From Niallia sp052318935 (lineage in GTDB: Bacteria > Bacillota > Bacilli > Bacillales > Cytobacillaceae), in NCBI GenBank assembly GCA_052318935.1, contig JBQRKO010000010.1: 64,000 nucleotides of DNA, one strand, 5' to 3'. The notes beneath the pieces were generated by a model. That model made no database searches. It saw only the letters and a list, made by a program, of their open reading frames with translations, and had not been told where the DNA came from. This document shows, in pieces, positions 17,132 to 25,430 of the stretch. The stretch's first letter is position 1, and every line of letters starts with the position of its first letter. A program made the translations under genes and the position numbers.

Positions 17132-17635
17132 TTAAAAAACTAGTTCAAAAAATGCCTCTTCTTGCTCGGTATCTTCAAAATATTTAATCCCAATATATTG
17201 AAAACCGATTTTCCCTAAAACAGAGATAGCTTCTTTGTTAAGAATGGAAGAAGAGGCAGTTACTTTTTGGACAAGGTTTGTTCGATAAGCGTAATTTAAA
17301 CAAGCAATCGCAGCTTCTGTCGCATAACCTTTATTCCAAGCATCTTTGATAAAATGAAAAATCAGTTCAGGATTGTCCGAATCATGTTCGATATTAAATC
17401 CGGCTGCACCAATTACTTTATTTGTCGCTAACTCCACTACCGCATACACTGACAAACGGTTGTCTTTTTGAGATTGTTCATAAAAAGCAATAACATGTGG
17501 GAGCAGCTCATCTGAAGTACTTCCTCCACAATAAGCCATTACTTCCTCATCTCCCCAAAATAATGCACATACATTTATATCATCTAATTGTAATAACCGA
17601 TAGCCTAATCGATCTGAAGTAAAAAGATATTCCAA
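17132..17635 (-). CDS. GNAT acetyltransferase (RimJ/RimL-like)
   Basis: 167 residues with the GNAT layout: DRLGYRLLQLDDINVCALFWGDEEV at the N-terminus, strand 4 near VIGAAGFNIE, and the acetyl-CoA loop KDAWNKGYATEAAIACLNYAY. A LVQKVTASSSILNKEAISVLGKIGF segment matches the C-terminal strand/helix. This is the RimJ/RimL subgroup that acetylates protein N-termini or small amines; the substrate is unknown. The start is TTG behind GAGGAG. It is a single-gene unit. Confidence 0.8.
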   Translation of the reverse strand: MEYLFTSDRLGYRLLQLDDINVCALFWGDEEVMAYCGGSTSDELLPHVIAFYEQSQKDNRLSVYAVVELATNKVIGAAGFNIEHDSDNPELIFHFIKDAWNKGYATEAAIACLNYAYRTNLVQKVTASSSILNKEAISVLGKIGFQYIGIKYFEDTEQEEAFFELVF

Positions 17636-17734
17636 TATGATTACTCCTCTATCATAATATGGTGAAAGGTATACTATAGAGGAAATTAGATGAAAAGTAA
17701 ATTCTTATAGAAAAGTTGCTTTTTAAAACTATTA

Positions 17735-17942
17735 GGCTGTTTTCTCAAAGTTTGTTGTTTTTACGTAAAAAAATGGGAGAAGAAGTACTCAGCAGACTGA
17801 ATACACGTAGACTCCTGTGGGAATGCGAGAAAGACGAGACTTAAGCAGAGCGTATGCGACGAGGAGGCTCGACGCTCGCCCACGGAAAGCGAAGTGTATT
17901 CGGGCTGCGAGTTTAAAAGCAACAATCTATACGAAAACTGCC
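17735..17942 (+). repeat. MITE-like element family 1, copy B
   Basis: 208 bp, GGCTGTTTTCTCAAAGTTTG at one end and CTATACGAAAACTGCC inverted at the other, with the inner CTGAATACACGTAGAC...GTGTATTCGGGCTGC dyad. Flanks AACTATTA and AACTAATA match at 7 of 8 bases, an aged target duplication. Confidence 0.8.
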
Positions 17943-18079
17943 AACTAATAAAAGTGAAGTAACATCTAAAAATGGACGTATAAACAAAGTACCTTTTTAT
18001 ATAGAATGACCATATATTATGAAAAAGGTGATTTCTTATTAAAAAATATGGGAGATTTTTTACATTTATTTGTTCTTTA

Positions 18080-18709
18080 TTGATCGTTTATTTCCTTTTT
18101 TTTGATACAGAGTTATTTCAGTCCATCCAGAAGGGAGAGATAAAAACGGTCTCGGCCTTTTTGGAAGAAAACATCTATTATGCACTTATGTTCAGCTTAT
18201 TTATTATGATTATTCAAAACAGCTTTACGATTATCCCTTTACTTTTTGTGATTACGTTAAATTATTATTTATTTGGTTTTTTTTACGGGTTTATTTGGAG
18301 TTGGTTTTCTAGTATTCTTGCAGCAATGATTATCTTTTTAGCAGTGCGATATTGGTTTCAAGAGATCGTGCCCGCAAAAAAATATGTTGATTTATTAAAG
18401 AGAATGGAAACGAGAGGGATATATTATGTTATATACGGTAGAATATTCCCTTTTTTTCCAACGAGTATTTTAAACATTATCGCAGGCATCAGCATGATTT
18501 CTTTTAAATCCTTTATTATCGGAACAGCAATCGGAAACTTTTTCTACTTTTTTATTTTGGCTTTAATTCCATTAGGATTATTTTCAATGGAGATTCATCC
18601 AGTTTTTGTAGCCCTGATTATATTATGTACGATTATCGTCTTTTATTCTATTAAAAAAATGAAACCAAGGTGTTGGCAAAATATAAAGAAAATTAAACAA
18701 AGATTTTAA
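18080..18709 (+). CDS. TVP38/TMEM64 family membrane protein
   Basis: 209 residues from the TTG shown. VTT-domain membrane protein with hydrophobic segments at about 1-20, 40-65, 75-95, 155-178 and 180-198. The family core is IYYVIYGRIFPFFPTSILNIIAGISMISFKSFIIGTAIG. Relatives act in lipid scrambling or membrane homeostasis; no specific role is claimed. No good start exists. The AAAAAGGTG ribosome site at 18022-18030 points to an ATT at 18038, giving a KKYGRFF N-terminus, while the TTG at 18080 has no ribosome site. Confidence 0.75.
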   Translation: MIVYFLFFDTELFQSIQKGEIKTVSAFLEENIYYALMFSLFIMIIQNSFTIIPLLFVITLNYYLFGFFYGFIWSWFSSILAAMIIFLAVRYWFQEIVPAKKYVDLLKRMETRGIYYVIYGRIFPFFPTSILNIIAGISMISFKSFIIGTAIGNFFYFFILALIPLGLFSMEIHPVFVALIILCTIIVFYSIKKMKPRCWQNIKKIKQRF

Positions 18710-18714
18710 TAGAT

Positions 18715-18758
18715 AAAAGGACTAAACCTTGGCATTTCTATTGGTTTAGTCTTTTTTT
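18715..18758 (+). terminator. Rho-independent terminator
   Basis: GACTAAACC and GGTTTAGTC form a perfect 9-base stem followed by seven T, closing the TVP38-family gene. Confidence 0.8.
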
Positions 18759-18866
18759 GATAAATAGTGTAAAATTTTTAAAAAATTACATAAATATGAA
18801 ACTTTATGAAATCATATCCGTATAAAATAAATAGATAAACGAACTTTTATCAAAGGAGGAGATAAA

Positions 18867-19079
18867 ATGACGATTATTTTATTATTAATAGGGCTAATTA
18901 TTGTCAGTACCTTACTAGTGAAAAAGAAAGATACTAGAATAAATAATCACAATTCCGGTTTTTATACCCAACACCACTCTACTCATGATATGGGCTATGC
19001 AGATAGTGGAAGTGATTGCGGTTCTTCCTTTGGAGGCAGTGATGGTGGGGGAAGCTGCGGAGGAGGAGGTGGAGAATAA
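18867..19079 (+). CDS. Small membrane protein with Gly/Ser/Cys-rich tail
   Basis: 70 residues behind a clear AAAGGAGGAG ribosome site. Residues 3-18 form one hydrophobic helix, followed by a basic stretch (KKKDTR). The tail, from about 46, is almost only Gly, Ser, Asp and two Cys (GSDCGSSFGGSDGGGSCGGG). His residues at 28, 36, 37 and 40 precede it, and a metal-binding or cell-surface role is possible. No family is recognised. Confidence 0.6.
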   Translation: MTIILLLIGLIIVSTLLVKKKDTRINNHNSGFYTQHHSTHDMGYADSGSDCGSSFGGSDGGGSCGGGGGE

Positions 19080-19098
19080 GTAAGCCTTCTTTACTATA

Positions 19099-19134
19099 GG
19101 CTGTTTCTCAAAGTTTGTTGTTTTTTTACGTAAA
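19099..19134 (+). repeat. MITE-like element family 1, copy C, left part
   Basis: GGCTGTTTCTCAAAGTTTGT matches the left end of the other copies. The element is cut at 19134 by the IS1595-type insertion and goes on at 21349. Confidence 0.8.
19127..19134. repeat. Target-site duplication, left (TACGTAAA)
   Basis: TACGTAAA lies directly before the terminal GGCTCTGTTAAA of the IS element and is repeated at 21349-21356 right after its other end. Eight bases is the usual duplication for the IS1595 family. Confidence 0.85.
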
Positions 19135-19175
19135 GGCTCTGTTAAATTTAAATGTTGATTTCTATATAATAATTA

Positions 19176-19202
19176 GGGGAACCTCATTTGTTGAGGTTCC
19201 CC
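19176..19202. terminator. Strong hairpin at the IS left end
   Basis: GGGGAACCTCA and TGAGGTTCCCC make a perfect 11-base stem around a 5-base loop. It may stop outside transcription from entering the element, or end minus-strand transcripts from within. Confidence 0.55.
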
Positions 19203-19208
19203 GTTCTT

Positions 19209-19552
19209 CTTCAACTAACGCACCTTTATCTACAGTATGTTTTTCCACCGTATTCAACGTATTTTATGATAACAAAAATGGTAATTTTCTATCTTTGTGG
19301 AAGCATTATCTACAGTAATTATTTATAGTTTTCAACGTACACAAAGATAGGACTTTACTTGGAGTGGTGGGTATGATAGGCTCGAATGCCTGATGAAACA
19401 ACTGCTTCAGCCTTTCATGACCAATCGTACCCACGGAGGCTCCATGTCAAGTCCTTAACCACTTATCTTGGCATACATGTACATAAAGATAAAAGGTGCA
19501 TTCTATCAATCTTTTGTTGGTAATACTGTAGATAAGCGCCCGTTAGTTGAAG
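19209..19552. other. Structured gene-free segment inside the IS
   Basis: No open frame of useful length. The outer 30-base arms (19209-19238 and 19523-19552) are inverted repeats matching at about 26 of 30 positions, beginning CTTCAACTAACG. Inside are a perfect 11-base stem (CTATCTTTGTG 19289-19299, CACAAAGATAG 19340-19350) and a long hairpin pairing 19350-19377 with 19424-19454 (GTGGGTATGAT against ATCGTACCCAC and GGACTT against AAGTCC). It could be a nested mini-element or a structured RNA. I do not recognise it. Confidence 0.6.
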
Positions 19553-19596
19553 TGTTAAACTTCACAAACTATTAGCCAGCTCAAGGCTATCCAATT

Positions 19597-20106
19597 TTAG
19601 TTAGAATATAGCTTTAATAGTTCTTGTACTGGAAAACTATTTGTATTGTTCACCTCAACAAAATATGCTAACTGCCATTTTTGTGTTTCGATAGCTTGTT
19701 TGCTAGTGGGATTTTCCCATCTAGGGTAAACTCTAATTGCCATTTTTCCTTTTGTAGTGCCTGTTTTAAGGATATTTTGTTTTACAAGAACTTCTTTTGG
19801 AAAAACGAATTGTCCAAAATTATTATTACTAGTAAAAGTATTGATAACCAATAAATCAGTAGCCTTTTCATATGAAAAGGCTTGGTTTTTATTATTTCCA
19901 TCTTTTTCCCAAAAAGCAACAAACTGTCCTATCTTGTTAGGTGTTATTTTTGCGACTCTAAATCTAACCGATTTTGAATTTAGTTGAAACATACCAGCCC
20001 CATAATCTGAATTTTGAGCTTCTTCTCGAATAGCATTTATTGTTAAGTGATTTGGTTCATAAAAAATTTTATTTACATATGTTAACGCCTTATAAAATTC
20101 ATTCAC
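19597..20106 (-). CDS. MepB family protein (IS passenger)
   Basis: 169 residues matching the MepB family: NEFYKALTYVNKIFYEPN, SDYGAGMFQLNSKSVRFRVAKITPNKIGQFVAFWEKD, FVFPKEVL, GKMAIRVYPRWE. In staphylococci MepB is the third gene of the mepRAB multidrug efflux operon, but its own activity is unknown. Here there is no mepA or mepR. The GTG start follows AAGGAG at 8 bases. It lies within the terminal repeats of the IS element and moves with it. Confidence 0.8.
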   Translation of the reverse strand: MNEFYKALTYVNKIFYEPNHLTINAIREEAQNSDYGAGMFQLNSKSVRFRVAKITPNKIGQFVAFWEKDGNNKNQAFSYEKATDLLVINTFTSNNNFGQFVFPKEVLVKQNILKTGTTKGKMAIRVYPRWENPTSKQAIETQKWQLAYFVEVNNTNSFPVQELLKLYSN

Positions 20107-20246
20107 TGCTTTGTACTCCTTATTTTTTATACTACGTAATCCAATGCCTTCTTGAATAGAATAGGCTAATCATAAAATACCGTCAAAATTTTCTTATTAT
20201 ATCACGTTTCTTATCTAGCTATCCTGCTCCGTTAGTTAAATAAGAA

Positions 20247-21261
20247 CTAAATAGCGAAATTTGATAAGCGTAAACTGCGATATGTTTCTTTCACTTCAAA
20301 AACAAATGATGTCAAAAGAAACTCTTTGATGTTATGTTTTGTACTTTCATTACTATGACTATCTACAAATAAGAACGAAGCAAGATAATTATCAAGGTAT
20401 TTAGTAGCCACACCTTTAAAACGGTTTATCCAATGTTTTAAACGTGAGTGCAGTCCATTAACATTTTGAATATGGTACAAACCTTTAATAACGTGTTTCC
20501 CATCATTAGATTTAATACGATAATGTTCTATCCCTTTTTCCTTTGCATAGGTTTTATAGGCTCTCCAAGCATCTGTAACAAGAACATTTTCAGGTGTCAG
20601 TTTAGAACCAATCATATTATCAACCTTTGTTTTCACAACCCGCTCCATACACGCTACCTTAGAAACCGTTGATTTAGTTCGCTCTCTAGCGACAAGAACA
20701 CAGACTTGTTCTTTGCTTATTCCTCTATGTTTGGATTTTCCGCCTCGTTTACGAGGTTTACGTTTCTTAATACCACGTTGTCCTTTTTGAGAGTACAGAA
20801 AATAGGTCTCGTCAACTTCAACAATACCGTCAAATTGCTTAAAATCCATTTGTTTAAGGGCTGATAATATCTTGTGTCTCCAATAAAAAAGCGTAACCCA
20901 AGTAACCCCTACGATTTCCGCTGATTTTCGTAGGGAATATCCTTTAAACATACATTCAACAAAAGTAATCCATTCGTTTCCTTTTCGAGTTCGGAACAGA
21001 ATCGTATTTGTAGTATCTGTAAAGGTTTTACGACAAGCCTTACAACGATAACGTTGGCGACAATTAGTTTTGCCAAATCTATTGACGTGTTCAGAAGTAC
21101 AATGGGGGCATTTAAAGCCTTCTTTGAAACGTGCTTCTCTCTAGACGACCACCAACAGTTGAGGAAGGTTCAACATAGCGTTTTCATTGAAACACTCGTT
21201 CTTTATTTGTATGTGATAATTTATCAATATGTTTTAATAAATTGCTAAACGCTTTGCTCAT
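20247..21261 (-). pseudogene. IS1595-type transposase, disrupted
   Basis: The intact part (234 residues from 20951) has the ISXO2-like DDE core: VEVDETYFLYS, VLVTDAWRAY and LHSRLKHWINRFKGVATKYL. Upstream, in the same frame, lies the zinc ribbon (CPHC...CRQRYRCKAC) as far as about 21134. The first codons (MSKAFSNLLKHIDKLSHTNK from 21261) are in another frame. Two lesions separate them: an in-frame TGA after ERVFQ and loss of two bases in a GAGAGA run near 21138. The element is therefore not expected to move on its own. Confidence 0.85.
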
Positions 21262-21348
21262 TTCGAACTCTCCTATACGAATGTTTGTTCTTATTATAAC
21301 CGCATTTTGGAAACGTATCAAATATCAACATTATTTTTTAACAGAGCC

Positions 21349-21503
21349 TACGTAAAAAATAGGAGTCTATGTGGACTCAGCAGACTGAATACACGTAGAC
21401 TCCTATGGGAATGCGAGAAAGACGAGACTTAAGCAGAGCGTATGAGACGAGGAGGCTCGACGCTCGCTAAACGGACGAAGTATATTCAGATACTAACGAA
21501 ACA
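21349..21503 (+). repeat. MITE-like element family 1, copy C, right part
   Basis: Begins with the duplicated TACGTAAA, then CAGACTGAATACACGTAGAC and GAGGCTCGACGCTCGC as in copy B. The last 60 bases are degenerate and the terminal CAGCC is lost (ACGAAACAG remains). Confidence 0.75.
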
Positions 21504-21514
21504 GAATACTGGGT

Positions 21515-21561
21515 AAAAAGCGTATTATCTATAAAAATATTTATAGATGATGCGCTTTTTT
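21515..21561 (+). terminator. Hairpin, possible terminator
   Basis: AAAAAGCG...ATCTATAAA pairs with TTTATAGAT...CGCTTTTTT in an extended stem ending in T6. Confidence 0.5.
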
Positions 21562-21635
21562 ATAATTTGTTTTATGAATAACTGTGACTTACAATTACAC
21601 TTGTAACATAGAAATCTAAATATGGAGGAAAGACA

Positions 21636-22295
21636 ATGTCAAAAAAAATATTAATGGTAGTTACAAATCATAAGCAAATAAATGAGGAGAAAGCTACGGG
21701 CGTTTGGTTATCAGAGTTTGCTGAAGCATATCTAGCATTCGAGAAAAAAGAATATGAGATAACCGTAGCAAGTCCACTTGGCGGAATAGTTCCAGTAGAT
21801 CCAGGTAGTGTAGATGAAAGTACGCCACAAGAAATTTTGGACACGAAACAATACTTGCAAAACACGGTGAAACTTGATTCATTATCTGCTGAAGGTTTCC
21901 ATGCAATTTTCTTGCCAGGTGGACACGGAACAATGTTTGATCTGCCAAAGAGCGAAAAACTTCAGGAATTGCTTCGTGATTTTTATGAAGGAGATAAAAT
22001 TGTTGCAGCTGTTTGCCACGGACCAGCTGGATTAGTAGGAGCAACTCTTTCAGATGGTCAACCTCTAGTAGCTGGAAAACGTGTCAATACATTTACAGAT
22101 CGTGAAGAAGCTGAAACTACACTTGACCAATATATGCCGTTTTTATTAGAAAGCAAAATGCGTGAACTCGGAGCCATTTTTGTCGCTGCTCCTAATTGGA
22201 CGACGCATTATGAAGTAGATGGGAACCTAATTACTGGACAGAATCCTCAATCTACAATAGCGGTAACAAATGCTGTTATCGAAAAACTAGGATAA
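21636..22295 (+). CDS. DJ-1/PfpI family protein (Hsp31-like)
   Basis: 219 residues, class I glutamine-amidotransferase-like fold. The nucleophile elbow is AVCHGPAGL (Cys at about 128), preceded by FLPGGHGTMFDL, which carries the upstream Gly/His features. The long N-terminal and VNTFTDREE segments place it with Hsp31/YDR533C-type proteins, which act as glyoxalase III or deglycase-type chaperones. It is followed by its own terminator, then a divergently unrelated LysR/oxidoreductase pair. The ribosome site is GGAGGAAAG. Confidence 0.85.
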   Translation: MSKKILMVVTNHKQINEEKATGVWLSEFAEAYLAFEKKEYEITVASPLGGIVPVDPGSVDESTPQEILDTKQYLQNTVKLDSLSAEGFHAIFLPGGHGTMFDLPKSEKLQELLRDFYEGDKIVAAVCHGPAGLVGATLSDGQPLVAGKRVNTFTDREEAETTLDQYMPFLLESKMRELGAIFVAAPNWTTHYEVDGNLITGQNPQSTIAVTNAVIEKLG

Positions 22296-22300
22296 AACTT

Positions 22301-22340
22301 ATAGGTTGATATCTTTTGAAGATATCAACCTATTAAATTT
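22301..22340 (+). terminator. Rho-independent terminator
   Basis: ATAGGTTGATATCTT and AAGATATCAACCTAT are a perfect 15-base stem with a 3-base loop, followed by TAAATTTTTT. Confidence 0.8.
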
Positions 22341-22383
22341 TTTGCATCAACTCTCTAAATAAGATAAGATCGTTAAAAAAAGG

Positions 22384-23277
22384 ATGATGAACGTGGTTGA
22401 TTTTGAATGGTATCGAAGTTTTATCAGCATCTATAAGCATAACTCTGTATCCGAAGCCGCAAAAGAAAGAATCATGACACAGCCTGCCATGAGCCAGCAT
22501 CTAGCAGCACTGGAAGCTGAGGTTGGGCAGCCTCTATTTACAAGAACATCCCGAAAGATGCTTCCTACTGAAAGAGGCAAAGAGCTTTATTCAGAAGTTG
22601 CCCCGCTTATAGAAGCGTTGGAGGAAAAGACAATTGGACTGAAAAGTGTCTCGCTATCGAGCGTACCAGTGATTAGATTCGGCTCGGCCATTGAATTTTT
22701 CAATGAACTAATCCTGCCTAATCTAAACGATGAAAAATTCCGCATGATAGCTCATTTTGGTGTTGCATCTCAATTAATGGATCAATTATCAGAGGATAAA
22801 GTAGACCTTATTGTTACATCTAAAAAATTTCACATGCCAGGGATTGAATATATTCCATTAATGAAGGAAGAATTCGTTTTAGTTGCACCTAAAGAATTAA
22901 TGGTTCCAGACTTTCAAGACTTAAATGAGGTTGAAAATTGGCTGGTAAACCAAAAATGGTTAAGTTATGGTTTGGACCTGCCAATTATAAGAAGATTTTG
23001 GAGGCAGCACTTTAGCAAGCGTCCCCAACTTAAACCAATCCACGTTATCCCAAATCTTCATGCTTTGTTAGCAAGTGTGGAATATGGAACTGGCATCACC
23101 TTAATTCCAACCTTCCTATTAGATCATTCGATGAATGGTGAAAAGGCTAAAAAAATAATGGAGCATTTAAAAGTACCTAATGAATTATATATCGCTTATA
23201 AAACGAAGCATAAAAACTCACCAGAAATGAATCAAGCAATAGACTTCATTAAGCGAATTTCAAATAAAGATGTATGA
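22384..23277 (+). CDS. LysR-type transcriptional regulator
   Basis: 297 residues. An N-terminal winged helix lies at about 5-64 (FEWYRSFISIYKHNSVSEAA, TQPAMSQHLAALEAEVGQPLFTRTSRKM). A periplasmic-binding-like effector domain follows from about 90. The coding end overlaps the next frame region, and the oxidoreductase gene starts 20 bases later, so the two are probably co-transcribed. The pairing suggests that the regulator responds to a substrate or stress handled by that enzyme. The effector is unknown. Confidence 0.85.
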   Translation: MMNVVDFEWYRSFISIYKHNSVSEAAKERIMTQPAMSQHLAALEAEVGQPLFTRTSRKMLPTERGKELYSEVAPLIEALEEKTIGLKSVSLSSVPVIRFGSAIEFFNELILPNLNDEKFRMIAHFGVASQLMDQLSEDKVDLIVTSKKFHMPGIEYIPLMKEEFVLVAPKELMVPDFQDLNEVENWLVNQKWLSYGLDLPIIRRFWRQHFSKRPQLKPIHVIPNLHALLASVEYGTGITLIPTFLLDHSMNGEKAKKIMEHLKVPNELYIAYKTKHKNSPEMNQAIDFIKRISNKDV

Positions 23278-23296
23278 AGTAATGGAGGTAATTACG

Positions 23297-24253
23297 ATGA
23301 AGGGAATAGGTATAAAACAATATGGTAATGTACTACAGCTCACGACAATTTCTATTCCTACAAAATCAGTAGGACCAAACGAACTGCTTATTTCAATTAA
23401 AGCAAGTGGAGTAAACCCTGTAGACTGGAAAGTGCGAGAAGGGTATTTGAAAGAGGACTTTCCATATAAAATGCCTCTTATTTTAGGATGGGATGCAGCA
23501 GGAATAGTAACGGGCGTTGGGAGTAACGTAAAGGAATTTCAAGTGGGAGATGACGTTTTTTTTAGACCTGAAATGGAGAAACAGGGTACATACGCCGACG
23601 AAATCGTAGTTCCAGCATATCTTGTTGCCCGAATGCCTAAAAAATTGTCCTATGTGGAAGCTGCTTCCCTCCCGTTAGTAGGGCTTACGGTTTGGCAGGC
23701 ACTTGTTGAAGTAGGAAATATTCAGCAGGGGGATAAAGTGCTTATTTTAGCAGGTAGTGGCGGGATTGGTTCTGCTGCTATTCAAGTCGCAAAAGCGTTT
23801 GGTGCATATGTGGCGGCAACAACTAGCTCAAAAAATCGTGACTTTGTACGTGAATTGGGAGCAGATGAAGTTCTTGCATATGATCTTGGGGGCATGAATA
23901 CAAACACCAAATTTGACTTTATGTTAGATGGAATTGGAGGCTCAGCATATGGTGATGTATTACATCTTATGAAGAAAAATGGTAAAGTAGCTACAATCAT
24001 TAGTGAGCGAGATACCGTCCGTCCTGAGTATATAGATGCATTGGAAAAAGAACGTGAACTAGTAGTTCAGTTTGTGTTTACAAGACCAGATCGAGAAAAT
24101 TTGAAAAATATTGCTGATCTAGTTGAAGCACAAAAACTGAAGCCGGTAGTTTCAGAAGTATATCCGCTTACAATAGATGGAGCAAAAAAAGCCCATCTTT
24201 CTAGTCAGACTGGTCGAACAAGAGGTAAGATTGTTTTAAGTAGAGAGGACTAA
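23297..24253 (+). CDS. NADP-dependent oxidoreductase (quinone reductase type)
   Basis: 318 residues, medium-chain dehydrogenase/reductase superfamily without zinc ligands. The N-terminal catalytic domain has ASGVNPVDWKVREG and LGWDAAGIV. The Rossmann domain has GDKVLILAGSGGIGSAAIQVAKAFGA, and the C-terminus GKIVLS is typical. I choose the ATG behind TGGAGG; an upstream TAT-linked frame has no ribosome site. It follows the LysR gene. The substrate, perhaps a quinone or unsaturated carbonyl, is not shown by the sequence. Confidence 0.85.
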   Translation: MKGIGIKQYGNVLQLTTISIPTKSVGPNELLISIKASGVNPVDWKVREGYLKEDFPYKMPLILGWDAAGIVTGVGSNVKEFQVGDDVFFRPEMEKQGTYADEIVVPAYLVARMPKKLSYVEAASLPLVGLTVWQALVEVGNIQQGDKVLILAGSGGIGSAAIQVAKAFGAYVAATTSSKNRDFVRELGADEVLAYDLGGMNTNTKFDFMLDGIGGSAYGDVLHLMKKNGKVATIISERDTVRPEYIDALEKERELVVQFVFTRPDRENLKNIADLVEAQKLKPVVSEVYPLTIDGAKKAHLSSQTGRTRGKIVLSRED

Positions 24254-24368
24254 GCTCTATAAAATAATATTATTGTAGACAGAATAAAAGGAACAGTGAG
24301 GTAGTAATTTAAACAGTCTGAATATCATCCAAAGCAGATATCACTCTCTTTTACACAAAAGCTAAAAA

Positions 24369-24866
24369 TTATATTAATTTTGCCATATAGTATTCATCAA
24401 TATACTGATTATTAATCATTAAAGAGTGCTTTTTTGTTCCTTCTATTTGAAAACCCATTTTTTTGTAAAGGGCGATGGCTGCTTCATTGTGGGTCATAAC
24501 TGTAAGTTCCAGCCTATGAATATTGTTTGAATAAGCCCAATCTTCCAATACAGAAAATAAATTTGTTCCGATTTTTTTACCTGTATAAGCCTTAAGTATT
24601 CCTATTATAATATACGCACTATGACCCATTCTCTTAAAACTTTCTCTTGTTGCAGAAAGGTATCCAACTATCTTACCATCTATCTCGCATACAAGAATGA
24701 GTGATAAATGATTATATAAAGTTTGCTTAATATATTCCTTCTGTTGTTCTAACGTTGTTTGTCGTTCATCAGGTTCAAGCATCATAAATTCTGATTCTTC
24801 ATCCAATGTTTTACGGAGTGTAAGAAAGTTTTCTGAATCAGAAGTTTCTATTTTTCTAATTATCAC
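24369..24866 (-). CDS. GNAT acetyltransferase
   Basis: 165 residues. N-terminal strand MIIRKIETSDSENFLTLRKTLDEES, then KIVGYLSATRES, the acetyl-CoA loop KAYTGKKIGTNLFSVLEDWA and a C-terminal RLELTVMTHNEAAIALYKKMGFQIEG with the usual Asn/Tyr positions. The GTG start lies 9 bases after AAGGAG. It stands alone; the substrate is not known. Confidence 0.8.
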   Translation of the reverse strand: MIIRKIETSDSENFLTLRKTLDEESEFMMLEPDERQTTLEQQKEYIKQTLYNHLSLILVCEIDGKIVGYLSATRESFKRMGHSAYIIIGILKAYTGKKIGTNLFSVLEDWAYSNNIHRLELTVMTHNEAAIALYKKMGFQIEGTKKHSLMINNQYIDEYYMAKLI

Positions 24867-25007
24867 AATAAAGTACTCCTTATAAAGTATTTTACTGTTA
24901 TTATAGGAGATGGCTAGAATTTTTACTACAATTTTGCATAATTGGAGTTTAGCTGTTAAAAAGAATAAATAAAATAAAGCTATTATAAGGAATATATTGA
25001 AAAAAAC

Positions 25008-25047
25008 ATGCTAGTATAGAAACGAATCTATAGCTAGCATATTTTTT
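25008..25047 (-). terminator. Terminator of the small proline-rich gene
   Basis: ATGCTAGTATAGA pairs with TCTATAGCTAGCAT with one bulged base; A-rich on the plus strand, so T-rich on the minus strand where transcription arrives. Confidence 0.55.
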
Positions 25048-25065
25048 ATAAACGTAAAAAATTCA

Positions 25066-25317
25066 TTAATAAAAAGGTGGATAATAGTTTGCATAAGGAT
25101 TAAGATATGGTTGGTATGGATTGGTTGATTGCATAGCAGGGTGCAAATATGGATAAATAATGACTGGACTTCCAGCTGTAAAACTTGTGGTAGCAGGCAC
25201 TGCTCCATGCCCGATAGCACCTGTCCCACCTGCGCCATGGACAATTGGTGGAACAACTGGAACTGTTCCGATAACTGGAGCACCATGTAATCTGTTTTTC
25301 GAATGGATAGGATACAT
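25066..25317 (-). CDS. Small Pro/Gly/Tyr-rich protein, spore-coat-like
   Basis: 83 residues from the ATG behind GGAGGTG (a GTG three codons earlier overlaps that site). The composition is unusual: PVIGTVPVVPPIVHGAGGTG in the first half and YPYLHPAMQ...NPYQPYLNPYANYYPPFY at the end. No signal peptide or membrane helix. Such low-complexity Pro/Tyr proteins in bacilli are often spore coat or outer-layer components; that role is an inference from composition alone. Confidence 0.55.
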   Translation of the reverse strand: MYPIHSKNRLHGAPVIGTVPVVPPIVHGAGGTGAIGHGAVPATTSFTAGSPVIIYPYLHPAMQSTNPYQPYLNPYANYYPPFY

Positions 25318-25430
25318 TATTTTCACCTCCGTGGTATTTTATTATATGTGTAGTAAGGAGAGTCGCTACATGTCAATATTAGTTATGTACATTCATAAAA
25401 CAGTAAATGGAAAAAATACAGGTGGTTTTT

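Larger units (their letters stand above)
19135..21348 (-). mobile_element. IS1595-type insertion sequence with MepB passenger
   Basis: 2214-bp element. The ends are inverted repeats: GGCTCTGTTAAATTTAAATG and, at the right, the complement of AACATTATTTTTTAACAGAG plus CC. Perfect 8-bp direct repeats TACGTAAA flank it. It carries, on the minus strand, a damaged ISXO2/IS1595-type transposase and a MepB-like gene. A gene-free, hairpin-rich stretch of about 400 bp fills the left end. It inserted into an older MITE-like copy, so it is the younger of the two. Confidence 0.88.

Noticed and set aside
25011..25286. Open frame of 91 codons on the minus strand
   Set aside because: Alternative frame of the Pro-rich gene; it lacks the GGAGGTG-coupled start.
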